64,000 nucleotides of DNA from Bradyrhizobium tropiciagri (GCF_018130505.1 NZ_JAFCKH010000013.1:62001-126000); one strand, 5' to 3'; counted from the stretch's first letter, positions 51,060-59,853 are shown. Notes: generated from the sequence alone by a model not told the origin. A program made the numbers and translations.

Positions 51060-51830
51060 CTATCGCATTGGAGCGAGCTGGCGCATGACGCCGAGGAAAT
51101 AGTCGAGATAGGTGCCCATCATCGCGGCGAGCACGACGGCGAAGATCACGAAGCCGATCATGATCGAGAGCGGCACGCCGACGAAATAGACCTGCATCTG
51201 CGGCATCAGGCGCGCCAGGATGCCGAGCCCGATGTTGAAGACGAGGCCGAACACCAGGAACGGCGCCGAGAGCTGCAGGCCGATCTTGAAGGCGGCGGCA
51301 AAGGCGTTGGTGGCGAGCGCGGCGACGTCGCCGGTCGGCATCAATTCACCCGGCGAGAAGATGCGGTAGCTCTCGCTCAGCGCCGCGATGACGAGGTAGT
51401 GGCTGTCGGTGGCGAACAGCAGCGTCAGGCCGAGGATGGTGAGGAAGTTGCCGATGATCTGGCCCTGCTGGCCCTGGGTCGGATCGACGGCGGTGACGAA
51501 GCCGAGCCCGAGTTGCTGGGCGATCACCGAGCCGGCGACGTTGAGCGCCGACAGCGTCACCCGCGCGGTCGCGCCGAGCACGACGCCGATGATCAGTTCA
51601 TGCACCATCAGGACGCCGAGCGAGGTGATCGACGTGACGTCGACATGATAGGCATTGCGATGCAGCGGCAGGATGATCAGCGTCAGCAGCAGTGCGATCG
51701 ACAGCTTCACCCGCGCCGGGATGTTGGTCTCGCCGAAGCCGGGCAGCAGCATCACCATCGCGCCCACGCGCGCGAAGACCAGCACGAAGATGGCGGCCAG
51801 CGCCGGCAGCACGGAGACGTCGAGGCGCAT
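51060..51830 (-). CDS. fliR: Flagellar export protein FliR
   Basis: The 256-aa protein has about six membrane helices and family segments RVGAMVMLLPGFGETNIPAR, DPTQGQQGQIIGNFLTILG and APFLVFGLVFNIGLGILARL. It is a component of the export gate FliP5Q4R1. It lies between fliQ and flhB; the gap to fliQ holds a palindromic element. Confidence 0.97.
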   Translation of the reverse strand: MRLDVSVLPALAAIFVLVFARVGAMVMLLPGFGETNIPARVKLSIALLLTLIILPLHRNAYHVDVTSITSLGVLMVHELIIGVVLGATARVTLSALNVAGSVIAQQLGLGFVTAVDPTQGQQGQIIGNFLTILGLTLLFATDSHYLVIAALSESYRIFSPGELMPTGDVAALATNAFAAAFKIGLQLSAPFLVFGLVFNIGLGILARLMPQMQVYFVGVPLSIMIGFVIFAVVLAAMMGTYLDYFLGVMRQLAPMR

Positions 51831-51877
51831 GACCCGGTCATCTTGAAGCGCGAGGTGACTCGCGCCTCAGCTCCTTG

Positions 51878-51928
51878 TTTGAGCACGATCGCTCCGGAAA
51901 GCCGCTTCGCACCTTTCCGGATCATGCT
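51878..51928. repeat. Palindromic element between fliR and fliQ
   Basis: GAGCACGATCGCTCCGGAAA and TTTCCGGATCATGCT are imperfect inverted arms around GCCGCTTCGCACC. From memory, this GATC...CCGGAAA...TTTCCGGATCATGC element is widely scattered in Rhizobiales. It occupies nearly the whole intergenic gap. Confidence 0.8.
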
Positions 51929-51936
51929 GTAGTGCC

Positions 51937-52200
51937 TCAACCGCCGATGATTCGCGACGAAATCCGCATCATGTGGCTGTGCAGCGAATCCGCCATGAAC
52001 GGCAGCGCCAACAGCAATGTGACGAAGATCGCGAGGATCTTCGGCACGAAGATCAGCGTCTGCTCCTGGATCTGCGTCAGCGCCTGGAACAGCGACACCA
52101 CGACGCCGACCACGAGGCCGACCACCATCAGCGGCGACGACACCACCACGATGGTCCAGATCGCATCGCGCGCCACGTCGAGGGTTTCAGGGCCGGTCAT
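51937..52200 (-). CDS. fliQ: Flagellar export protein FliQ
   Basis: The 87-aa protein has two hydrophobic helices and the signature VVGVVVSLFQALTQIQEQTL followed by FVPKILAIF, which is diagnostic of FliQ. It is part of the export gate with FliP and FliR. It follows fliE in the operon, separated by a palindromic element. Confidence 0.97.
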   Translation of the reverse strand: MTGPETLDVARDAIWTIVVVSSPLMVVGLVVGVVVSLFQALTQIQEQTLIFVPKILAIFVTLLLALPFMADSLHSHMMRISSRIIGG

Positions 52201-52228
52201 TGCTGTTCTCGCTGTTCGATTTTGTACC

Positions 52229-52310
52229 GTCGTTCCGGGGCGATGCGCAGCATCGAACCCGGAACCTCGAGATCCCGGGTTCGATGCTACGCATCGCCCC
52301 GGGATGACGT
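52229..52310. repeat. Palindromic element between fliE and fliQ
   Basis: GTCGTTCCGGGGCGATGCGC is mirrored by GCATCGCCCCGGGATGACG, with CGAACCCGGAACCTCGAGAT and CCCGGGTTCGATGC inside. It belongs to the same family as 43823-43913 and fills the 121-base gap. Confidence 0.9.
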
Positions 52311-52321
52311 CGCAAGCGACG

Positions 52322-52633
52322 TCAAATCGGCATCTTCATGATGTCTTCATAGGCCTGGATCACGCGATCGCGGACCGAGACCAGCGTCGACACCGCGACG
52401 TCGGTCTCCGCGACCGCGGTCACCACGTCCATCACGTTCGCCTTGCCGGAGGCCATCGCAACGGTCTGCGCGTCGGACTTCTTGCCCGCCTCCAGCACGC
52501 TGCCGACGGAGTCCTTCAGCAGCGCGCTGAATGACGGGCCGGCGGTGGCCTGGCCCGCCTTCTCGGCGCCGCCCCGCTCCATCATCCTGGCGAGGCTGGC
52601 ATAGGCGTTGGCGGCGACGGTCGGTGAAGCCAT
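52322..52633 (-). CDS. fliE: Flagellar hook-basal body protein FliE
   Basis: The 103-aa protein is the MS ring-rod junction component. The C-terminal segment VVTAVAETDVAVSTLVSVRD followed by RVIQAYEDIMKMPI is the FliE signature. It lies 27 bases after flgC and is followed by a palindromic element. Confidence 0.95.
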   Translation of the reverse strand: MASPTVAANAYASLARMMERGGAEKAGQATAGPSFSALLKDSVGSVLEAGKKSDAQTVAMASGKANVMDVVTAVAETDVAVSTLVSVRDRVIQAYEDIMKMPI

Positions 52634-52660
52634 GATCTACGATCCCTGTTCTCGTTGTCT

Positions 52661-53086
52661 TCAGGACTTGAGGATGTCGAGCGTGCGCTGGATCATCCGC
52701 CGCGTCGCGCTGATGATGTTGAGGTTCGCCTCGTAAGAGCGCTGGGCATCCCGCATGTCGGTCATCTCGATCAGCGGATTGACGTTGGGATATTTGACGT
52801 TGCCCGATGCGTCGGCGGCCGGATTGCCCGGCTCGTGCTTCATGCGGAACGACGACTGGTCGGGCCGGATCTTGCCGAGCGTCACCACCTGCGCATCGAG
52901 GGTACGGTCGAGCGTGGAGGAGAAGGTCGGCACCTTGCGGCGGTAGGGATCGCCGCCCGCGCCCTGCGCCGTCGAATCGGCGTTGGCGATGTTTTCCGAG
53001 ATCACCCGCATCCGTCCCGCCTGCGCGCGCAGACCGGAGGTCGCAATGCTCATCGAGCGGGCGAAATCGCTGGTTCCGTCGGCCAT
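52661..53086 (-). CDS. flgC: Flagellar basal-body rod protein FlgC
   Basis: The 141-aa rod protein starts DFARSMSIATSGLRAQAGRM with the conserved RVISENIANADST. The C-terminal helix MRDAQRSYEANLNIISATRR is typical of rod proteins. It follows flgB by 20 bases. Confidence 0.97.
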   Translation of the reverse strand: MADGTSDFARSMSIATSGLRAQAGRMRVISENIANADSTAQGAGGDPYRRKVPTFSSTLDRTLDAQVVTLGKIRPDQSSFRMKHEPGNPAADASGNVKYPNVNPLIEMTDMRDAQRSYEANLNIISATRRMIQRTLDILKS

Positions 53087-53106
53087 GGTCTACTCCTTCC
53101 GGTGCT

Positions 53107-53517
53107 TCAGCGCTTGCCGATCGCGGTCTTCAGCATCCCGAGGCTGCGGGTGTAGAGCGAGGTCACCGCCGCATAGTCCATCTGGTTGGCCGAGACCTTC
53201 AGCATCTGTTCTTCCAGATTGACCGCGTTGCCGGCCGGCCGGGTCTGGAAGCCGCTCCTGCCGCGGTCGTTGTCGAAGGTCTCCACCGCGCCCGCCGCCG
53301 CCATGTGGGTGGTGCTGGTCTGCATCATCGGCAGCGTCCCGAAGCCGCCGCCGACCGTGGCGCCCGCCTTGTCGAATTTCGGCTCGACCAGGTCGCGCGG
53401 CCTGAAGTTCGGCGTGTCGGAGTTGGAGATGTTCTCGGCGAGCACGCGCTGGCGTTCCTGGTGCCACTGCATCTTGGTGCGCAGCGCCGACAGGATCGGG
53501 AGATCGTTCATGGACAT
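53107..53517 (-). CDS. flgB: Flagellar basal-body rod protein FlgB
   Basis: The 136-aa protein is the first gene of the operon. The conserved VLAENISNSDTPNFRPRDLV marks FlgB, and the C-terminal helix is DYAAVTSLYTRSLGMLKTAI. The region upstream carries a TTAA-N7-TTAA box 84 bases before the start, so control by the CckA-ChpT-CtrA pathway is expected. Confidence 0.97.
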   Translation of the reverse strand: MSMNDLPILSALRTKMQWHQERQRVLAENISNSDTPNFRPRDLVEPKFDKAGATVGGGFGTLPMMQTSTTHMAAAGAVETFDNDRGRSGFQTRPAGNAVNLEEQMLKVSANQMDYAAVTSLYTRSLGMLKTAIGKR

Positions 53518-53600
53518 TGACGCCGCTCCGTTAACCTTTGGACGGACCCTTGCGCTTCCTTTGGGCCGTCAGAGGTAGGCAGAATTTGCCCGGTGTATGG

Positions 53601-53615
53601 TTAACGCTTGGTTAA
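53601..53615 (-). promoter_or_regulatory. CtrA-binding box upstream of flgB
   Basis: TTAA (53601-53604), seven bases, TTAA (53612-53615) matches the CtrA consensus TTAA-N7-TTAA exactly. The rest of the 365-base flgB-fliO gap holds no ORF; further TTAA motifs occur singly at 53531, 53644 and 53685. The box may also affect the divergent fliO-fliP genes. Confidence 0.75.
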
Positions 53616-53882
53616 AATGCCGGCCTGATCCGTGGAGAACGTCTTAACCGAGGCGTGCGAGCGCATTTTCGCCACGATGGCTGCGTTAACCAGCACCGGC
53701 CAAGCAAGCGTGGGGCGCTGAGAAGTCGTTTTGGGACAAGCGATTCTTGGTTTATTAATAGAACGGTCGGCGGTCACCGCCGCGGGGGATTAAGAATTGA
53801 GGCGAATCTCGGGCGCGATTCGCTTTGCGCAAACAGCACCATCAGTCCGCGCTCGCTGAAGACGGAAGCTGAGGAAGGCCAC

Positions 53883-54845
53883 ATGGCCGGGGATTCCAGT
53901 ATGCAGACAGTGACATTCGTGGTGGCGTTCGTGGCCGTGCTGGCGCTGATCCTGGTCGCCGGCTGGCTGCTGCGCCGCTTCGGCACCAGTCGCCTCGGCG
54001 CCAACGCCAACCGTGGACGGATGCCGCGGCTGGCCGTGATCGACGCCGCCGCCGTCGACGGCCGCCGCCGCCTGGTGCTGGTTCGCCGCGACAACATCGA
54101 GCATCTGCTGATGATCGGCGGCCCGACCGATATCGTCGTGGAGCCGAACATCGTCCGCGCGATGCCCGGACGCGACCAGATGTCGACCCGCCCCGCGGTT
54201 GCTCCCGACGCCGCGCCGCCGCGCGTCGCGCCACTGCCCGACGCGGCCTGGAACGAGAGCGAGGCCGCCCGCACCGAGAATTTCGACGAGCCGGAGCTGC
54301 CGCCACGCCCGCCGCGCCCGGCTTTCGCCGACGAGCCTCGCCGTGCCCCGGAACGCCGCCCCGATCCGCTCGCGGGCTTCTCGCCCGAGCCGGTGGGCGC
54401 ACGTCCCGAGCGCACCGAACCGCGCCCCGATCCGATGCCCCCGCGGTTGCCGCCGCGCAGCGAACCCTTGGTCCCGCGCCCGCCGCGCGCCGCCGAGCCG
54501 CCGAAGATGCCGCCGCCGCTGCGCACGACCGAGCGTGCCGCTGCGCCGCCCCCACCGCCGCCGCCTCCTCCTCCGGCTGCCGCAACGCCGGCTCCTCCGC
54601 CCCCGGCATCGAGCGCCGACGCCAATCTCGCCGAGATGGCGCAGCGGCTCGAGGCGGCCCTGCGCCGTCCGTCCGGTGGCGGCGAGCCCGTCGCGCCACC
54701 GGTCGCCCCCGAAGCGCCGCCGGCCCGTCCGGCTCGGCTTGAGCCGGCTGCACCGCCGGCTGCCCCGGCGCCGCAGAAGACCGGGTTCGAGAATCTCGAG
54801 GACGAGATGGCCTCGCTGCTTGGCCGGCCGAAGAACTCTTCGTGA
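53883..54845 (+). CDS. fliO: Flagellar protein FliO with long proline-rich tail
   Basis: The 320-aa protein has an N-terminal membrane helix (VTFVVAFVAVLALILVAGWL) and the FliO domain (PRLAVIDAAAVDGRRRLVLV, then LLMIGGPTDIVVEPNIVR). It then has a 200-residue Pro/Ala/Arg-rich tail including a run of ten Pro, ending in a helix (ENLEDEMASLLGRP). FliO assists assembly of the FliP ring. Most FliO proteins are about 100-150 aa, so the tail is unusual. GAGGAAGG lies before the ATG, and its stop overlaps the fliP GTG (GTGA). Confidence 0.85.
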   Translation: MAGDSSMQTVTFVVAFVAVLALILVAGWLLRRFGTSRLGANANRGRMPRLAVIDAAAVDGRRRLVLVRRDNIEHLLMIGGPTDIVVEPNIVRAMPGRDQMSTRPAVAPDAAPPRVAPLPDAAWNESEAARTENFDEPELPPRPPRPAFADEPRRAPERRPDPLAGFSPEPVGARPERTEPRPDPMPPRLPPRSEPLVPRPPRAAEPPKMPPPLRTTERAAAPPPPPPPPPPAAATPAPPPPASSADANLAEMAQRLEAALRRPSGGGEPVAPPVAPEAPPARPARLEPAAPPAAPAPQKTGFENLEDEMASLLGRPKNSS

Positions 54846-55594
54846 GGTTCCAGGCAGTCCCGCGTAGAGTTTTTTTCATCGCTGTCCTGATTGCCGCCGG
54901 GTCCTTCGCAGGTCCCGCGATGGCGCAGGACATCAGCATCAATCTCGGCGGCGGCAATGGCGGCGTCACCGAGCGCGCGATCCAGCTGATCGCGCTGCTC
55001 ACGGTGCTGTCGATCGCACCGTCGATCCTGATCATGATGACGTCGTTCACGCGCATCGTGGTGGTGCTGTCGCTGCTGCGCACCGCGCTCGGCACAGCGA
55101 CCGCGCCGCCGAACTCGGTGATGATCGCACTGGCGATGTTCCTCACCGCCTTCGTGATGGGGCCGGTGCTGCAGAAATCCTATGACGACGGCATCAAGCC
55201 CTTGGTCGCCAACCAGATCGGCGTCGAGGAGGCGCTGCAGCGCGCCTCGGTGCCGCTGCGCGGCTTCATGCAGAAGAACGTCCGCGAAAAGGACCTCAAG
55301 CTGTTCATGGACCTCTCCGGCGAGCCGCCACCGGCGACGCCGGAGGAGATGTCGCTGCGCATCCTGGTGCCGGCCTTCATGATCTCCGAGCTGAAGCGCG
55401 CCTTCGAGATCGGCTTCCTGCTGTTCCTGCCGTTCCTGATCATCGACCTCGTAGTCGCCTCGGTGCTGATGTCGATGGGCATGATGATGCTGCCGCCGGT
55501 CGTGGTCTCGCTGCCGTTCAAGCTGATCTTCTTCGTATTGGTCGACGGCTGGTCGCTAGTCGCCGGCAGCCTGGTGCAGAGCTACGGGGGGTAG
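54842..55594 (+). CDS. fliP: Flagellar export gate protein FliP
   Basis: The 250-aa protein starts at GTG overlapping the fliO stop. It has a signal sequence (cut near AMA), then a FliP domain with SIAPSILIMMTSFTRIVVVL, LGTATAPPNSVMIALAMFL and SELKRAFEIGFLLFLPFLII. Four helices. It is the core of the FliPQR gate; fliQ and fliR are in the divergent operon. Confidence 0.97.
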   Translation: MRFQAVPRRVFFIAVLIAAGSFAGPAMAQDISINLGGGNGGVTERAIQLIALLTVLSIAPSILIMMTSFTRIVVVLSLLRTALGTATAPPNSVMIALAMFLTAFVMGPVLQKSYDDGIKPLVANQIGVEEALQRASVPLRGFMQKNVREKDLKLFMDLSGEPPPATPEEMSLRILVPAFMISELKRAFEIGFLLFLPFLIIDLVVASVLMSMGMMMLPPVVVSLPFKLIFFVLVDGWSLVAGSLVQSYGG

Positions 55595-55680
55595 CCCCGC
55601 GGAACGCTCATGGCCGCGGCGCTGGATCGGCCGCGTCGTTGCACTATCATGCGCGACACCGCATCCGGGGATCAGCGTCC

Positions 55681-56568
55681 ATGCAGCAGCCATTCGACCG
55701 CGCCGCAGAAGATCTCGGCAATTCGATCCACCTCGAACATGTCAACGTGCAGGTGCCCGATCAGCGCCTCGCAACGCTGTTCTACGTTGCCGGCATTGGG
55801 CTGACGCGCGATCCCTACCTGATGGTGTCCGACACCAACATGTGGGTGAATGTCGGCCGCAGCCAGTTTCACCTGCCGAGCGGCCGGCCGCAGCTGTTGC
55901 GCGGCCACACGGGAATCGTGATCGCCGGACGGGAGGCGCTGCTGGCGCGGCTTGCCGCGGTTGCGCCCAAGCTCGAAGGCACCGCCTTCGCCTGGCACGA
56001 GCGCAATGATCACGTCGAAGCCACCTGCCCCTGGGGCAACCGGCTGCGCTGCTATGAGCCCGACTCCGCGCGCTTCGGCCGCATCACGCTCGGCATTCCC
56101 TATGTCGAGTTCGACGTGCCGCGCGGCACCGCCGAGGCGATCAGCCGGTTCTATCCTGACGTCATGGGCATCCCGGCGAGCGTTGCGAACGGCGACGGCA
56201 CGGTGGCGCGCGTCAAGGTCGGCAAGGACCAGTATCTCCAGTTCCGCGAAAGCGACGCAACACAGCCGGAGTTCGATGGCCACCACGTCCAGATCTACAT
56301 CACGGACTTCTCCGGCCCCTACAACCGGCTGCGCGAACGCGGGCTGGTCTCGCGCGAGGACAACCAGTATCAGTACCGCTTCCGCGACATCGTCGATCCC
56401 GCCGACGGCAGGCGGCTGTTCACCGTCGAGCACGAGGTGCGCAGTGCAACGCACCCGATGTATCTGCGGCCGCTGATCAACCGCAACCCGGCACAGACCA
56501 ACCGCACCTTCGCGCATGGCCACGAGCAGGCTCCCTGGGCGATGGGCCCGGATCAGTACGACGGATGA
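55681..56568 (+). CDS. VOC-family (glyoxalase/bleomycin resistance) protein
   Basis: The 295-aa protein has two VOC units: HLEHVNVQVPDQRLATLFYV with H18 and later metal-type residues, and a second starting LGIPYVEFDVPRGTAEAISR. GHHVQIYITDFSGPYNRLRE and FTVEHEVRSATHP supply later His/Glu. VOC enzymes use a metal to open rings or isomerise small molecules. Substrate unknown. It precedes the aminotransferase gene by 49 bases and may be co-transcribed. Confidence 0.8.
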   Translation: MQQPFDRAAEDLGNSIHLEHVNVQVPDQRLATLFYVAGIGLTRDPYLMVSDTNMWVNVGRSQFHLPSGRPQLLRGHTGIVIAGREALLARLAAVAPKLEGTAFAWHERNDHVEATCPWGNRLRCYEPDSARFGRITLGIPYVEFDVPRGTAEAISRFYPDVMGIPASVANGDGTVARVKVGKDQYLQFRESDATQPEFDGHHVQIYITDFSGPYNRLRERGLVSREDNQYQYRFRDIVDPADGRRLFTVEHEVRSATHPMYLRPLINRNPAQTNRTFAHGHEQAPWAMGPDQYDG

Positions 56569-56617
56569 CGGCGCCGCCCCGAGTCATCATCCACAAACCG
56601 AGAACCCACGAGACGAC

Positions 56618-57766
56618 ATGCTTGCTTCGCAACGCCACCTGTTCGATGTCCCGCGCGACGTCTGCTACCTCAATTCGGCTTCGTACAGCCCGCTGCCGCT
56701 GATAACGCTGGAGGCGGGCCGCGCGGCGGTCGGACGCAAGGGCCGGCCGTGGACGCTGGATGCGGGCTTTGCGCACCGCCAGCACGAGCGCGCCCGCGCC
56801 GCGGCAGCGCGGCTGATCAACGCCGATGCCGACGACGTCGTGCTGATTCCGGCGATCAGCTACGGCGTCGCGACGATGGCCAAGGTGCTGACCATTCCGC
56901 GCAGCTCGCGCGTCATCGTGCTGGAGAACGATCATTCCTCGCCGTTGCTGGAATGGCACGGCCGCGCCGAGGCGCAGGGTTTTGTCGTCGAGACCGTGCG
57001 CCAACCCGCGGACGGCGATTGGACGTCCGCGGTGCTCGCAGCGATCGAGCGGCCCGGCGCGCCGCCAGTCGGACTCGCCTCGATCTCCTCGGTGCATTGG
57101 TCGGACGGCGGCATGATCGACGTCGACGCCGTGCAGGCCGCGCTGCGGCGGCACGGCGCGATGTTCGTGATCGATGCGACGCAAGGCGCCGGCGTCATCG
57201 CGATGGATGTCAAGCGGCTCGATCCCGACGCGGTGCTATTCCCGACCTACAAATGGCTGATCGGCCCCTACGGCCGCGCCTTCCTCTACGTGGCGAAGCG
57301 CCACCAGGGCGGCGTCCCGCTGGAGCAGACCTCGTCCGGCCGCCGCAACGTCAACTCCGAGAACCCGGTCTATTTCGGCGATCTCGGCTATGTCGACAAC
57401 GCCCGGCGCTACGACATGGGTGAGCGCGATCATTTCATCTCGCTTGAGATGGCATCGATGGGCATGGAGATGATGGCTGACTGGGGCGCTGCCACCGTCG
57501 GCGAACGGCTCGCGATGCTGACGCAACGGATCGCCGACGGGGTGCGCGAGCTCGGCCTCAACATGCTCGACCACCGGCTGCGCGCGCCGCATATCCTGAG
57601 CCTCGGCAGCGCCGGCGGCATCTCGAAGGATCTGATCGCGCGCCTCGCCGCAGAGAATATTTACGTCGCACCGCGGCTCGGCCGGATGCGGATCTCGCCG
57701 CACGTCTTCAACGATGAGGAAGACACCGACCGCTTCGTCGCGGTGCTGGCGCAGAATCTGCGCTAA
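56618..57766 (+). CDS. Class V aminotransferase / cysteine-desulfurase-like PLP enzyme
   Basis: The 382-aa protein has the fold-type I PLP site FPTYKWLIGPYGRAFLYVAK, with lysine in TYKW, preceded by MFVIDATQGAGVIAMD, which carries the PLP-binding Asp. An N-terminal YLNSASYSPLPL start is typical. Such enzymes act as isopenicillin-epimerase-like, kynureninase-like or selenocysteine-lyase-like proteins; the substrate cannot be decided. Its stop overlaps the convergent MFS gene by 4 bases. Confidence 0.85.
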   Translation: MLASQRHLFDVPRDVCYLNSASYSPLPLITLEAGRAAVGRKGRPWTLDAGFAHRQHERARAAAARLINADADDVVLIPAISYGVATMAKVLTIPRSSRVIVLENDHSSPLLEWHGRAEAQGFVVETVRQPADGDWTSAVLAAIERPGAPPVGLASISSVHWSDGGMIDVDAVQAALRRHGAMFVIDATQGAGVIAMDVKRLDPDAVLFPTYKWLIGPYGRAFLYVAKRHQGGVPLEQTSSGRRNVNSENPVYFGDLGYVDNARRYDMGERDHFISLEMASMGMEMMADWGAATVGERLAMLTQRIADGVRELGLNMLDHRLRAPHILSLGSAGGISKDLIARLAAENIYVAPRLGRMRISPHVFNDEEDTDRFVAVLAQNLR

Positions 57767-58992
57767 CGCCGCGCCGCAACGACGCCAACCAGTTCGATCG
57801 CCAGCGCCGCGACCACCGCGGCGGCGCCGATCGCGAACAGCAGCGCATAGTCGCCGCCGCTGTGCGCGAACAGGTAGGACAGCCCGTAGGCGCCCGCGGC
57901 CTGGAACAGCGCGAAGGTCGTGGTGGCCTGCGCCCAGGCGGCGCGCTGACTCGCGGCGGAATGCGGGATCAGCTCGTGGATGCGGCCGATCACCAGCGGC
58001 ACGATGCCGGGCGTGAAGCCGCCGACGATGAGGCTCGAGACGATCAGCGCGAAGGGCGACGCGCTGATGGCGGGGATTGCGACCGCGACGCCCTCGATCA
58101 GGAAGGCGACGCGAAGCGCCGCGGCAAAGCCTGCGCGATCGGCGAGATGCCCAGTCAGCAGCGGGCCCACGACCGCGCCGAGGCCGTACAGCACCCAGTA
58201 ATGCGATCCCGCGGCGATCCCCTGCCCCAGCCCGCGCGCCACGTAGTCGACCAGGAACACCATGTGCGGCACCAGCGCCAGCGCGTTGAGGCCATATTCG
58301 ACGCACAGCGCGATCACCAGCGGCGAGCGCACGCCATGCGCCGCGGCGTGATGCGTTTCGCCATCATGTGCCGCCGGCGCCTCGGCCGGCCATGCCTTCC
58401 AGCTCAGCAGCGTCAGCACCGCCGACAACAGGCCGAGGCCATTCCATGCCTGCTTGACGCCTTGCTGCAGCAGCAGCGGCACCAGCGTGCCCGACGCCGC
58501 AATGCCGAGCCCGACACCGGCGAAGATCACGCCGCCGACCAGGCCGCGCTTGTTCGGTGCCGTGTGCGGCAGGATGGCCGTCGCCGCCAGCACCATGATC
58601 ACGCCGCCGGCAACGCCGGCCAGCACGCGGAAGCCGAAGAACCAGATGAAGGAGATCGGCACCGCGCAAGCAAAACAGGTGATCGCGGCGAGCGCCATCA
58701 TGCTGCGCAGCGCCCACACCTGGCCGATCCGCGCGCCGAGATCGCGGGCGATCAGCGCGCCGGCGAGATAGCCGGCCAGATTGGCAGCGCCGAGATAGAC
58801 CGCCTCCGCCGGCGTGAACCATTTTGCTGCGATCAGCGCCGGGATCAGCGGCGTGTAGGCAAATCGCGCCAACCCGAGCCCGACCAGCGAGGCGCAGAGC
58901 CCGGCGGCCGCCGCGAGCCACAGCGGCCTGCCTGCGTCCTGTTGGCTGGAGTGGTGACGGCGATGACGATCGACATTGGCGGACATCGACAT
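57763..58992 (-). CDS. MFS transporter, YbfB/YjiJ family
   Basis: The 409-aa protein has 12 hydrophobic segments. The first helices read LCASLVGLGLARFAYTPLIP, with YLGAANLAGYLAGALIARDL next, which is the YbfB/YjiJ pattern. The central loop HDGETHHAAAHG is His-rich. Transport substrate unknown; it may export amino acids or aromatic compounds. The ATG at 58992 is preferred over 59082, which has no upstream site. Confidence 0.85.
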   Translation of the reverse strand: MSMSANVDRHRRHHSSQQDAGRPLWLAAAAGLCASLVGLGLARFAYTPLIPALIAAKWFTPAEAVYLGAANLAGYLAGALIARDLGARIGQVWALRSMMALAAITCFACAVPISFIWFFGFRVLAGVAGGVIMVLAATAILPHTAPNKRGLVGGVIFAGVGLGIAASGTLVPLLLQQGVKQAWNGLGLLSAVLTLLSWKAWPAEAPAAHDGETHHAAAHGVRSPLVIALCVEYGLNALALVPHMVFLVDYVARGLGQGIAAGSHYWVLYGLGAVVGPLLTGHLADRAGFAAALRVAFLIEGVAVAIPAISASPFALIVSSLIVGGFTPGIVPLVIGRIHELIPHSAASQRAAWAQATTTFALFQAAGAYGLSYLFAHSGGDYALLFAIGAAAVVAALAIELVGVVAARR

Positions 58993-59066
58993 GGCGTTAA
59001 GCCCTTCGGCAGTTCGTGAAAAATGATTAGTTCCGATCGCAGCGATCGTTCGCAGCGATGGTGGAT

Positions 59067-59098
59067 GGGTCACCTCTTCCAATAGGGAGAGGTGACCC
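59067..59098. other. Perfect 11-bp inverted repeat between MFS and SDR genes
   Basis: GGGTCACCTCT (59067-59077) and AGAGGTGACCC (59088-59098) with a 10-base loop. It lies 45 bases downstream of the SDR stop (minus strand) and upstream of the MFS start, so it could end the SDR transcript or serve as an operator. No T-run is seen. Confidence 0.55.
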
Positions 59099-59142
59099 GA
59101 TCGAAGTGACCAAGAGCGTCGTGTGCAGGACGCCGGCGCTCC

Positions 59143-59853
59143 TCAATGACCAGCGCTCTGGCCGCCGTCGACATGCAGGATCTCGCCGGTCACGAAGCCC
59201 GAGTTCTCCAGGAACAGCACGGCGTCGACGATGTCCTTCACCTCGCCCATCCGCCCAACCGGATGCAGCCTGGCGAGGAAGTCATGCGTCGCCGGTGCGT
59301 GCATCGGGGTCTTGATCACGCCGGGCGACACCGCGTTCACGCGAATGCCCTTAGCGGCGTACTCGATCGCGAGCGACTTGGTCGCGGCGTTCAGCCCGCC
59401 CTTGGTCAGCGACGCCAGCACCGAGGGCACGCTGCTGTTGGCGTGGTCGACGAGGCTGGTCGTGACCTGCACGATGTGGCCGGAGCCCTGCTTCTCCATC
59501 TCCTTCGCGACGCGCCGCGTGATGTAGAAGAAGCCGTTGAGATTGATCGCCAGCACCTTGGCGTAATCCTCGTCGGTGTAGTCGGTGAACGGCTTGGCGA
59601 CGAAGATGCCGGCATTGTTGACCAGCGTGTCGATGCGGCCGAAGCGATCCAGCGTCTGCGACACGATGCGCTCGGCGGTCGCGGGATCGGCAATGTCGCC
59701 TGCGATGGCCAGAACATCGCTTTCGGTCGACGGCTTGATGCTGCGGGAATTGGCGACGACGCGGTAGTTGCGGTCGCGATAGCCCCTGACGATAGCTTCG
59801 CCGATCCCCTGCGATGCGCCGGTGATGATCGCGACTTTCTGCTCTGCGCCCAT
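59143..59853 (-). CDS. SDR-family protein lacking the usual catalytic tyrosine
   Basis: The 236-aa protein has the NAD(P) motif TGASQGIGEAI and NNAG (LVNNAGIFVAK). The active-site stretch reads TTSLVDHANSSVPSVLASLT K: the lysine is present but the residue four before it is Ala, not Tyr. The C-terminal IRVNAVSPGVIKTPM is standard. Either a non-canonical dehydrogenase or a binding protein is possible. It is downstream of the LysR gene on the same strand. Confidence 0.8.
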   Translation of the reverse strand: MGAEQKVAIITGASQGIGEAIVRGYRDRNYRVVANSRSIKPSTESDVLAIAGDIADPATAERIVSQTLDRFGRIDTLVNNAGIFVAKPFTDYTDEDYAKVLAINLNGFFYITRRVAKEMEKQGSGHIVQVTTSLVDHANSSVPSVLASLTKGGLNAATKSLAIEYAAKGIRVNAVSPGVIKTPMHAPATHDFLARLHPVGRMGEVKDIVDAVLFLENSGFVTGEILHVDGGQSAGH

